A stretch of 5,555 nucleotides of DNA, taken from the NCBI GenBank assembly GCA_900544815.1, contig UQWT01000082.1, positions 1 through 5,555 on the forward strand. Direction: 5' to 3'. Positions 1 through 5,555 of the stretch are shown piece by piece. The DNA comes from an uncultured Bacteroidales bacterium. Lineage in GTDB: Bacteria > Bacteroidota > Bacteroidia > Bacteroidales > UBA932. Every line of letters begins with the position of its first letter. Within the stretch, counting starts at the first letter, position 1. Position numbers and translations under genes: made by a program. The notes beneath the pieces were generated by a model that worked only from the letters and a program-made list of their open reading frames with translations, did not search any database and was not told where the DNA came from.

Positions 1-69
1 GGATACCTCACGCCAAACGAAAAATTTAAACAAATTATTAATCAGAATTCTGTTGCATTTGCAAGTTGA
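1..69 (+). CDS. IS30-family transposase, C-terminal end only (partial)
   Basis: This is the last 22 codons of a protein whose start lies outside the window; the frame from base 1 ends at TGA (67-69). The peptide opens with GYLTPNEKF and closes with SVAFAS. IS30-family transposases typically end in a segment of the form RxxLGYxTPxEvF followed shortly by VAL or VAF and a few residues, and this matches in both order and spacing. The catalytic DDE core would lie upstream and cannot be judged. The stop codon sits almost at the junction with permease-like sequence, which fits IS30 elements, where the 3' end of the transposase overlaps the terminal inverted repeat. The transposase reads toward the permease genes. 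Family assignment rests on a short peptide, so it is probable rather than certain. Confidence 0.72.
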   Translation, partial: GYLTPNEKFKQIINQNSVAFAS

Positions 70-73
70 ATTC
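45..73. repeat. Imperfect palindrome at the IS end, bounded by two GAATTC sites
   Basis: GAATTC occurs at 45-50 and again at 68-73. Between them lies the inverted pair TTGCA (53-57) and TGCAA (60-64). The two 13-14 base arms match as reverse complements apart from a mismatch and a one-base gap. It spans the transposase stop codon. It may form a hairpin at the end of the transposase message, or may simply be the terminal repeat with an internal symmetric part; the sequence does not decide between these. Confidence 0.5.
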
Positions 74-77
74 AGCT

Positions 78-209
78 CATATTCCACTATATTGGTGGGG
101 ATTTGCCACAGCTCTGCTTATTGTGCTACCCATTACCATTGTTACGGTTAGTTTGAGGTGTTTGAGTGCGGCTACTGCTAATCCCATTGAGAGCATCAAG
201 AGCGAGTAA
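78..209 (+). pseudogene. 3' remnant of an FtsX-type ABC permease gene, cut off by the IS30-like element
   Basis: The frame ending at TAA (207-209) encodes HIPLYWWGF, a hydrophobic stretch and then the ending ANPIESIKSE. Aligned by eye with residues 758-800 of the permease at 2661-5063, 34 of 43 residues are identical, covering the last membrane helix and the short cytoplasmic tail that ends double-FtsX permeases. Nothing upstream of about base 78 resembles a permease; the same frame has stops at 27-29 and 39-41 inside the insertion element. The remnant therefore lacks the rest of the protein and has no plausible start. The stop lies 18 bases before the next gene, so this was probably the preceding member of the same operon. 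The rest of the gene may survive on the far side of the element. Confidence 0.82.
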
Positions 210-215
210 AAAGTT
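78..215 (+). repeat. Direct repeat copy 1: permease 3' end
   Basis: This stretch matches 4932-5069 in the same orientation. Counted by eye over the 132 coding bases there are 30 mismatches (about 77% identity). The match tightens toward the 3' end: 161-184 is identical to 5015-5038 over 24 bases, and TAAAAAGTT (207-215) equals 5061-5069, so identity runs past the stop codon. It marks the remnant and the second permease as duplicates. Confidence 0.85.
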
Positions 216-227
216 CAAATAATAATA

Positions 228-2591
228 ATGATGTTAAGAATTACAAAGATTTTACTATTAGCCGCAGGCTTGGCTTTTGGGCTTGTATTGGTTGCCAAAG
301 TATGGTTTGAGAGAAGTTATAACTGTTTTCTTCCCGACAAAGAGCGGATATACCAGATTATACTAAATAGGTCTGCCCCCGGAGAGGAGATGAAACAGGG
401 GACGGAGGTAGGATACGAAGTTGCCCCGGGGCTGAAATACTATTCTCCGTTGGTTGAAGAGGCGGCACGAGTTCGATTTCTCGACAGCTACTTTGATGTT
501 GAGGGTGAAGATGGAAAGACATACGCATTTGCAGATATGTACTTTGCAGATTCAACACTCTTTAACATTATGCCAAGACCAATATTGGCCGGCAACATAA
601 AGGAGGCGCTCTCTGTTAAAAGCAAAATTGCAGTACCAAAATCCATTGCTGTAAAATTTGCCGGGAGTGCCGAGGATGCAATAGGCAGGCACTATATAGT
701 AGATGACGAAAAATACTTTGAGATTGCAGCAGTCTATGAGGATTATCCCCTCAACAGCGAGTTTGCGAGCAACCCCACATTCATCTCCATGCAAACCATA
801 GATGAATACCTCTTTGGAAACTGGAAAAGATGGAGAGGCAGTGAATCCTTCAAAAGCTACATTAAAATAGCAAAAGGCAACAATATAGCAGAGGTAAACA
901 GAGCCTTGGACAAAGCCTGCAAAGAGAATATACCCGTAAAAGAGTTAGAGGAGAAGGGGATGAGCTACAGTTTCTCATTAATTCCCATAACCAAAGTACA
1001 TACAACATTCACAAATGCAGGAGAGGTATCAACAATAATGCTCATTCTTGCAATCATCCTGTTGGCATCTGCAGTACTCAACTATGTACTCTTTTCACTT
1101 GCGCCAATGGTAAAACGCTCTAAGACCGTTGCCGTCTTAAAATGCTACGGGGCAGATAAAGGAGACATTAGAAAACTCTTCCTAAAAGATACCTTTACAG
1201 ATATTGTCATAGCACTTGCAGTGGCCGTCCTTGTTGTACTCACAGGGGCAAAGACAGTACAATATCTGCTTGGAACATCGCTGTTTGCAATGCTGCAGAA
1301 CAACATACTCATTATCCTTGGGGGAATACTTGTTGCGTTGTTTTTTGTTGGCGGATACATCCCTGCCACAATCTATGGCAACATTCCGGTTACAGCCGCA
1401 TTCAAGAACCTTAAAGAGGGGGCAAGAGGGTGGAAATACGCCCTTCTTTTCATACAGTTTACATTGGCAATGCTCTTCATCTCTCTGTTTGCTGTTGTAG
1501 TGCTTCAATACAAAAAGGTGACAGACTATAACGTTGGCTATGATTATACCAATCTTGCATACGCCTCATTGCTGAACACGTCATTAGAAAACAGAGTAGC
1601 CATGGTTAAGGAGGTTGAGCGGTTGCCGGAGGTAGAAAGTGCTGTGCTTGCAACCTATCTGCCATTTGACAAGCCATCCAATCTTAATGTTATGCTTCCC
1701 GACGACCCAAGCAAAAAGGTTCTCCTTTCCGCCGGGTCATTAGAGGGTGTAGGAAAAGGATACATTAAGTTGTTAGGGGTTAAGAAGACAGACGGTGAAG
1801 GGTTTGTTGAAGGACTTAACACAGACAATATTATGGTTAGCCGGAGTTTTGCAGAGAGATTGGCAGAGGCTGCAGGATGGGGAGACGGAGTTGTAGGGAA
1901 GAGCGTGGCATTAAGCTACTATGGGATGAGTTACGGTTCAAAGAAGATTTGCGGAGTCTATGAAGATTACCTTGTTGGAGACCTCAACGAACTTACCACA
2001 ATCCCAACATTCATCTCATATTACGATTATGACAACTACATGCAAATGCAGAGCTCACCATATATGCTTCTTGTCAAACTCAAAGGAGACTACATTGACT
2101 CGTTCAAAAAGGTTGACGAATATCTGTTTGAAAGATTCAATGACGAATCCATAAGATTAAAGGACTACAATGCAGAGTACAAATCCCTTTACAGGGAGGG
2201 TAAGAGAATAAGAGATGCTATAATAATTTCAACCATAGCAATTCTTGTCATTACCCTTATTGGTGTTGCCGCGTTCTCCATGGAGGAGGTTAACAGAAGG
2301 CGTAAAGAGCTTTCAATAAGAAAGATAAACGGAGCTACAGTTAACGAGCTTGTATTCATGACACTAAAGAGACTGCTCTCATTGGCATTGGTTGCTGTTG
2401 CATGCGGAGGTGTTATGGCGCTCTACTTTGGAGGCATGTTTGTCAATCTGTTTGGTGTTAAAATAGCCCTTGGCTGGTATCTGTTTGCCGGTTGCGGCAT
2501 ATTCACCCTGCTTGTAATAGCTGCCATAAGCGTTATCACCGTATGGAGAAGAGCCAATACCAACCCCATAGAAAACATCAAAGCAGAATAG
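228..2591 (+). CDS. FtsX-like ABC transporter permease (double MacB_PCD-FtsX type)
   Basis: Inner-membrane permease of 787 residues, the membrane part of a MacB/LolE-like ABC system (type VII fold), in which a separate cytoplasmic ATPase drives movements of periplasmic domains. Apparent order: helix 1 (about 6-26), a periplasmic MacB_PCD-like domain (27-265), helices 2-4 (about 268-293, 322-342, 358-384), helix 5 (404-428), a second periplasmic domain (430-660) and helices 6-8 (663-685, 716-737, 749-771). The FtsX signature RRRKELSIRKINGATVNEL (690-708) follows helix 6, with a degenerate counterpart at 296-319 (KRSKTVAVLKCYGADKGDI). The tail NPIENIKAE is typical. ATG codons at 228 and 231 are equivalent candidates; the frame upstream reaches the remnant's stop after only six codons, so no longer start exists. 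The N-terminus is about 11 residues shorter than in the downstream paralogue, lacking its basic leader before helix 1. No Shine-Dalgarno is evident. The transported or sensed substrate is unknown. Confidence 0.9.
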   Translation: MMLRITKILLLAAGLAFGLVLVAKVWFERSYNCFLPDKERIYQIILNRSAPGEEMKQGTEVGYEVAPGLKYYSPLVEEAARVRFLDSYFDVEGEDGKTYAFADMYFADSTLFNIMPRPILAGNIKEALSVKSKIAVPKSIAVKFAGSAEDAIGRHYIVDDEKYFEIAAVYEDYPLNSEFASNPTFISMQTIDEYLFGNWKRWRGSESFKSYIKIAKGNNIAEVNRALDKACKENIPVKELEEKGMSYSFSLIPITKVHTTFTNAGEVSTIMLILAIILLASAVLNYVLFSLAPMVKRSKTVAVLKCYGADKGDIRKLFLKDTFTDIVIALAVAVLVVLTGAKTVQYLLGTSLFAMLQNNILIILGGILVALFFVGGYIPATIYGNIPVTAAFKNLKEGARGWKYALLFIQFTLAMLFISLFAVVVLQYKKVTDYNVGYDYTNLAYASLLNTSLENRVAMVKEVERLPEVESAVLATYLPFDKPSNLNVMLPDDPSKKVLLSAGSLEGVGKGYIKLLGVKKTDGEGFVEGLNTDNIMVSRSFAERLAEAAGWGDGVVGKSVALSYYGMSYGSKKICGVYEDYLVGDLNELTTIPTFISYYDYDNYMQMQSSPYMLLVKLKGDYIDSFKKVDEYLFERFNDESIRLKDYNAEYKSLYREGKRIRDAIIISTIAILVITLIGVAAFSMEEVNRRRKELSIRKINGATVNELVFMTLKRLLSLALVAVACGGVMALYFGGMFVNLFGVKIALGWYLFAGCGIFTLLVIAAISVITVWRRANTNPIENIKAE

Positions 2592-2660
2592 ACAGGAAGT
2601 GTAAAATTTGGCAAACGCGAAATTAAAAGATTATTATTAACCAGTTAAAATGTAAAAGTT

Positions 2661-5063
2661 GTGAAACAATTTCTAAAAACACTATGGCGTTACAAAGTAT
2701 CAACCCTACTCAACATATTGGGATTGGCGATTGCATTATCTGCCATGTATCTTATTTTGGTGCAGGTAAGTTTTGATTTCTCTTATAACAAGGGAATTAA
2801 AGATAGCGAGAGAATATATATAGCAGGCAGCAGAAGCTGGAAAGATTCAACAGCCTTGCAGACCTGGCTGTCACGGCCGATAGCAGAGGAATCTTTGGGA
2901 GCGGTAGCGCAGATAGAGGCTTTTGGGACAGGTGATTACGGTAGCTCACTAACATGTTCATACAAAAAAAATGATAATGAGATAGAGATTGATATTCAGA
3001 ATGCACAATGGAGTTTAGGCCTGTTTAAAGTATTAGGGATTGAGATGGTTAGCGGAGGTTATGAAGAGCTTATTGAGGGAAAAGATGTTGTGATCTCTGA
3101 ATCATTTTCACAAAAGACAGGTTTAGGCACAGGGGATATTATACTTAACAAGTATGGCAGTAAAGACCCATCAAAACAAAATATAATTATTAAAGGGATC
3201 TTTAAAGATCTGCCTAAGGTATCCATTTTCAGTGGGCTGGAGATGATTAGCAATATAGGGGACAATTACCTCAACGACAGGCAGGAATGGAGCTTTAATT
3301 ACTATATGAAATTAAATGACGGCGTAAGTGAACAGGATGCTGCCAAAGCCATTCTCGATGCTCAAACGGCATATTTGAGGAGTGAATTTGCAAAAGACAG
3401 TACGGCAGATGCAAGTTCATTCAACGAAGCGCTCAATCATATTAAAATTACCCCTATCCCATTGAACTCATCATATTTTTCAAAAGATGAGGTACCGGGA
3501 TTAAAGGGTAACAAAGGCACAACCGTAACACTGTTTGCCGTTGCATTCCTCATTATCATAATAGCCCTTATAAACTTTATAAACTTCTTCTTTGCACTTG
3601 TTCCGCTAAGAATAAAAGCTGTAAACACAAAGAAGGTGTTCGGCTGTTCATTGGCAAAATTAAGATTAGGATTCATTGCAGAATCGGCAGGCATAGTCTT
3701 TATAGCACTGCTCATAAGCTACTACATAGACTTCTATGTATCAAACTCCGCAATGGCCGGTTACTTTACAACATCATTGGGGTTTTCAAATAACATTACG
3801 GTATTCGCAGGGACAATAATTGCTGCAGTTATCATTACACTGGCCGGCAGCCTATACCCTGCATACTACATAACATCATTCAATACGGCATTTGTGCTAA
3901 AAGGGAGTTTTTCATCTACGAAATCCGGTATGGTTTTAAGAAACCTCCTTATAGGTATTCAGTTCTTTATCTCCATATCTCTGATTATCTGTTCTATATT
4001 CGTTAATCTGCAGCATAACTATATGCTCAACTACGACATGGGGTTCAATAAAGAGAATATGGTATCTGTCTATGGTTCAAATTCTATTCTTGATACTCCC
4101 GACAAACGGACAATGCTGGTAAACAGGTTTAAGGAGAACCCTTCGATTGTAGACGCAGCTTTCTGCGACAATAACTTCATTGCTCAAAGCCGCATGGGAT
4201 GGGGAAGAGAATTTAAAGGGGAAAACATTCAGTTACAGGTACTTCCGGTATCTTACAATTTTGTAAAGATGATGGGAATAAGAATGTTGGACGGAAGATA
4301 TTTTACCCAAGATGACGAACTTAAGGAGACAGGTATATTCATAATTAACGAGGCTGCAGCAAAACAGTACAACATAACGTTGGAGGATCAACTGTACGGC
4401 CATATAGGCCCGGCTCCTGTTGTTGGAATATGTGAGGACTTCCATTTTAGGCCAATGCAATACGAGACCATTCCCTTTGCCTTCTATGTTATGGGGACAA
4501 AACCTTGGAGAGCTCAGAGGCATATCTACATTCGTCTTGCACCGGGAGCAGATATTCAATCTGTTAAGCAGCATGTATGTTCTGTCATTAAGGAGCTGGC
4601 GCCCAACATGAGGAATGAGTGGATGAGTTTCAACTCTTTTGACGAGGAGCTTGGTTCAAGCTACAAGAAGGAGAGCCGGCTGTCAAATCTTATTACCATA
4701 TTCTCCATAATATCCATAATCATCTCTTTAATGGGTGTGTTTGGGCTTGTAATGTTTGAGACTCAATACAGAAAGCATGAGATTGGCATAAGGCGTGTGC
4801 TTGGTTCGTCTATAGGCGACATCCTTAAGATGTTCAACTACAAATATCTTAAGATTATTGCAGTATGTTTTGTAATTGCCATTCCTGTTACATCTTACAT
4901 CATTAACGAATGGTTCAAATCGTTTGCCTATCATACATCGCTCCATTGGTGGGTGTTTGCGGTGGCGTTGCTTATTGTTTTGGCCATTACGATTGTAACT
5001 GTAACGCTGAGGAGTTTGAGTGCGGCTACTGCTAATCCTGTGGAGAGCATCAAGAGCGAATAA
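2661..5063 (+). CDS. FtsX-like ABC transporter permease (double MacB_PCD-FtsX type), GTG start
   Basis: Inner-membrane permease of 800 residues, paralogous to the preceding gene. It has a short cytoplasmic leader (MKQFLKTLWRYK), helix 1 (about 14-36), a periplasmic MacB_PCD-like domain (37-285), helices 2-4 (288-314, 336-358, 380-404), helix 5 (428-450), a second periplasmic domain (451-674) with GRYFTQDD and VVGICEDFHF motifs common in these proteins, and helices 6-8 (675-699, 729-750, 763-784). The FtsX signature YRKHEIGIRRVLGSSIGDIL (703-722) and tail ANPVESIKSE are well conserved. The start is GTG at 2661: an in-frame TAA lies at 2646-2648, the next in-frame ATG is residue 29 inside helix 1, and the leader matches the usual N-terminus of Bacteroidota FtsX permeases. 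It probably shares a transcript with the gene 69 bases upstream. It needs an ATPase encoded elsewhere; the substrate is not deducible. Its closest relative here is the remnant at 78-209. Confidence 0.9.
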   Translation: MKQFLKTLWRYKVSTLLNILGLAIALSAMYLILVQVSFDFSYNKGIKDSERIYIAGSRSWKDSTALQTWLSRPIAEESLGAVAQIEAFGTGDYGSSLTCSYKKNDNEIEIDIQNAQWSLGLFKVLGIEMVSGGYEELIEGKDVVISESFSQKTGLGTGDIILNKYGSKDPSKQNIIIKGIFKDLPKVSIFSGLEMISNIGDNYLNDRQEWSFNYYMKLNDGVSEQDAAKAILDAQTAYLRSEFAKDSTADASSFNEALNHIKITPIPLNSSYFSKDEVPGLKGNKGTTVTLFAVAFLIIIIALINFINFFFALVPLRIKAVNTKKVFGCSLAKLRLGFIAESAGIVFIALLISYYIDFYVSNSAMAGYFTTSLGFSNNITVFAGTIIAAVIITLAGSLYPAYYITSFNTAFVLKGSFSSTKSGMVLRNLLIGIQFFISISLIICSIFVNLQHNYMLNYDMGFNKENMVSVYGSNSILDTPDKRTMLVNRFKENPSIVDAAFCDNNFIAQSRMGWGREFKGENIQLQVLPVSYNFVKMMGIRMLDGRYFTQDDELKETGIFIINEAAAKQYNITLEDQLYGHIGPAPVVGICEDFHFRPMQYETIPFAFYVMGTKPWRAQRHIYIRLAPGADIQSVKQHVCSVIKELAPNMRNEWMSFNSFDEELGSSYKKESRLSNLITIFSIISIIISLMGVFGLVMFETQYRKHEIGIRRVLGSSIGDILKMFNYKYLKIIAVCFVIAIPVTSYIINEWFKSFAYHTSLHWWVFAVALLIVLAITIVTVTLRSLSAATANPVESIKSE

Positions 5064-5069
5064 AAAGTT
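4932..5069 (+). repeat. Direct repeat copy 2: permease 3' end
   Basis: Second copy of the repeat at 78-215, covering the last 43 codons of the intact permease, its stop and six bases after it. The longest exact run is 24 bases (5015-5038), followed by GAGAGCATCAAGAGCGA (5043-5059). The intervening permease (228-2591) does not carry this repeat; its tail differs (NPIENIKAE). Confidence 0.85.
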
Positions 5070-5078
5070 GCCTAAATT

Positions 5079-5104
5079 GGGAATTGCTGTGTTATGCAAT
5101 TCCC
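5079..5104. terminator. Perfect 9-bp hairpin just after the permease operon, probable terminator
   Basis: GGGAATTGC (5079-5087) pairs perfectly with GCAATTCCC (5096-5104) across the 8-base loop TGTGTTAT. With a one-base bulge, the flanking AATT sequences add four more pairs. It begins 15 bases after the permease stop, in a region between converging genes. No clean T-run follows on the plus strand, so it could instead act as a 3'-end stabilising structure. On the minus strand a short T5 tract lies about a dozen bases beyond it, so it may work in both directions. Confidence 0.6.
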
Positions 5105-5122
5105 TAATTCATCCCAACTTAC

Positions 5123-5138
5123 AGAGCCTATGGGCTCT
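5123..5138. terminator. Second short GC-rich hairpin between converging genes
   Basis: AGAGCC (5123-5128) pairs with GGCTCT (5133-5138) over the loop TATG. It lies 25 bases beyond the stop of the minus-strand HTH gene and 19 bases from the first hairpin. No T-run flanks it on either strand. As part of a convergent intergenic region it may help end transcription from the minus side, but a six-pair stem could also be chance. Confidence 0.35.
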
Positions 5139-5163
5139 CCATATAAGTAAACACGAGCTACAC

Positions 5164-5532
5164 TTACCATTCAAATTCCTCCTTTTTATCTTTGACATAA
5201 CCTTTAGATGCTCTTTTACGATTTCGTTTGTTAATTTTGTTTACCAATTCATAATATTCATTAGGGCTTAACTGCTCTTCCTCTACAAGTGGGATAAAAA
5301 CATCAAGCATTCCCAAGGTTCGTAAAGCTCTGATTATTGACTCAAAATTTTTCAATTCTCCATCCTCCATACGTTTTATTGAAGAGATGGAAACTCCGGA
5401 TTTGTCTGCAAGCTCCAGTTGCGACATATTCTGTTTCAAGCGTACTTTCTTGATATTTGCCGCAATTTTTTTACAAATTGACTTGAACTGAAAAAAGTTG
5501 ACAGTTTTGAGAGCATAAATCAAACGAGTCAA
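5164..5532 (-). CDS. XRE-family helix-turn-helix regulator, HipB-like; start uncertain
   Basis: Small cytoplasmic DNA-binding protein, 122 residues if started at TTG 5532. Residues about 21-75 form an HTH_XRE domain: the leading helix KKIAANIKKVRLKQNMSQ, then LELADKSGVSISSIKRMEDG with the helix-turn-helix at about 36-56. The rest, EEEQLSPNEYYELV (84-97) then KRNRKRASKG (102-111) and an acidic end EEFEW, resembles Bacteroidota regulators that often sit beside HipA-type kinase genes. No HipA lies downstream, because the next gene (plus strand) converges with this one; a partner could only be upstream, outside the window. The start is doubtful: there is no ATG in this frame before the HTH (TTG occurs at 5532 and 5523), and the frame stays open to base 5555. 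An ATG at 5516-5514 lies in another frame, one base slip at a T6 run away. The target operon is unknown. Confidence 0.75.
   Translation of the reverse strand: MTRLIYALKTVNFFQFKSICKKIAANIKKVRLKQNMSQLELADKSGVSISSIKRMEDGELKNFESIIRALRTLGMLDVFIPLVEEEQLSPNEYYELVNKINKRNRKRASKGYVKDKKEEFEW
5491..5497 (-). other. T-run forming a possible slippery heptamer near the start of the HTH gene
   Basis: Plus-strand A6 at 5491-5496 reads as T6 on the coding strand, within ACT TTT TTC (5498-5490). In the frame of the ATG at 5516-5514 this is the pattern T TTT TTC, which matches the X XXY YYZ rule for -1 slippage. A -1 slip would give MLSKLSTFF joined to QFKSICKK and the HTH domain. Without a slip the ATG frame ends after 26 codons. 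Whether it is used, is an inactivating deletion or is irrelevant is not shown by the sequence. Confidence 0.3.
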
Positions 5533-5555
5533 TGAGAGAAAGACACAAGCGAGAC

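Larger units (their letters stand above)
1..77 (+). mobile_element. Right end of an IS30-like insertion sequence
   Basis: The DNA changes character between about 70 and 77. Before this point it codes for an IS30-type transposase tail; from 78 on it codes, in another frame, for the C-terminus of an FtsX-type permease. Bases 53-73 (TTGCATTTGCAAGTTGAATTC in part) are the likely terminal inverted repeat, overlapping the last transposase codons. The exact end and any target duplication cannot be confirmed because the left end is outside the window. The insertion cut the permease gene about 43 codons before its stop. Confidence 0.6.

Noticed and set aside
54..61. TGCATTTG as an outward-facing -7 promoter element in the insertion sequence
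   Set aside because: It has one mismatch to TAnnTTTG and no upstream -33 element; it lies inside transposase codons and the likely terminal repeat.
1182..1508. Overlapping open frames on both strands (1182-1508 minus, 1216-1500 plus) inside the first permease
   Set aside because: They are shadows of the permease reading frame, Cys-rich and without domain features; the permease frame is continuous and conserved here.
2592..2660. Possible internal promoter in the gap between the two permeases (TAAAATTTG)
   Set aside because: It resembles the Bacteroidota -7 element TAnnTTTG but with one extra base, and no TTG-type -33 element lies at the right distance, so it is not supported.
4233..4574. Minus-strand open frame of 113 codons inside the second permease
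   Set aside because: It is antisense to the second periplasmic domain, with no recognisable motif or plausible initiation context.
4728..5099. Open frame of 123 codons on the minus strand across the 3' end of the second permease
   Set aside because: It lies antisense to a strongly conserved permease region (FtsX signature and last two helices), has a low-complexity composition rich in Asn, His, Arg and Lys, and shows no recognisable domain.
5020..5271. Open frame of 83 codons on the plus strand running from the permease end across the intergenic region into the HTH gene
   Set aside because: It overlaps two better genes in other frames, crosses both hairpins and has no family resemblance.
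1..5555. tRNA, rRNA, CRISPR array or riboswitch
   Set aside because: No cloverleaf, rRNA-like stretch or regularly spaced repeat is visible; nearly all the window is coding and the gaps are under 105 bases.

Overview
The window looks like chromosomal DNA of a Bacteroidota (probably Bacteroidales) bacterium. The evidence is the AT-leaning composition, the lack of clear Shine-Dalgarno sequences, two full-length permeases of the double MacB_PCD-FtsX type that are abundant as tandem arrays in this phylum, the relic of an IS30-type element, and an XRE/HipB-type regulator of a form I associate with Bacteroidales. The genus cannot be fixed from the sequence alone.

Layout: (1) 1-69 is the last 22 codons of an IS30-family transposase, with the element's right end at about 70-77. 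(2) 78-209 is the amputated 3' end of a third FtsX-type permease, interrupted by that element. (3) 228-2591 is an intact 787-residue permease. (4) 2661-5063 is a second intact permease of 800 residues with a GTG start. (5) 5064-5163 is a short convergent intergenic region with two hairpins. (6) 5164-5532, on the minus strand, is a small HTH (XRE) protein whose start is uncertain and whose frame stays open to the window edge.

The permeases and the remnant lie in one direction with short gaps (18 and 69 bases), so they probably formed one operon of at least three permease genes. The remnant is clearly a sibling of the 2661-5063 gene (79% identical over its 43 residues) rather than of its immediate neighbour, so the ancestral order was like-unlike-like. 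No ATPase, membrane-fusion protein or outer-membrane channel is visible. The ATPase that would power these permeases must lie upstream of the insertion element or elsewhere. The substrate cannot be read from the sequence.

The less ordinary points are the IS30 scar in the permease array, the near-identical permease 3' ends that form a direct repeat about 4.85 kb apart, and the HTH gene. The HTH gene has no ATG in its own frame, but an out-of-frame ATG leads into a canonical-looking T TTT TTC slippery heptamer that would restore the frame.
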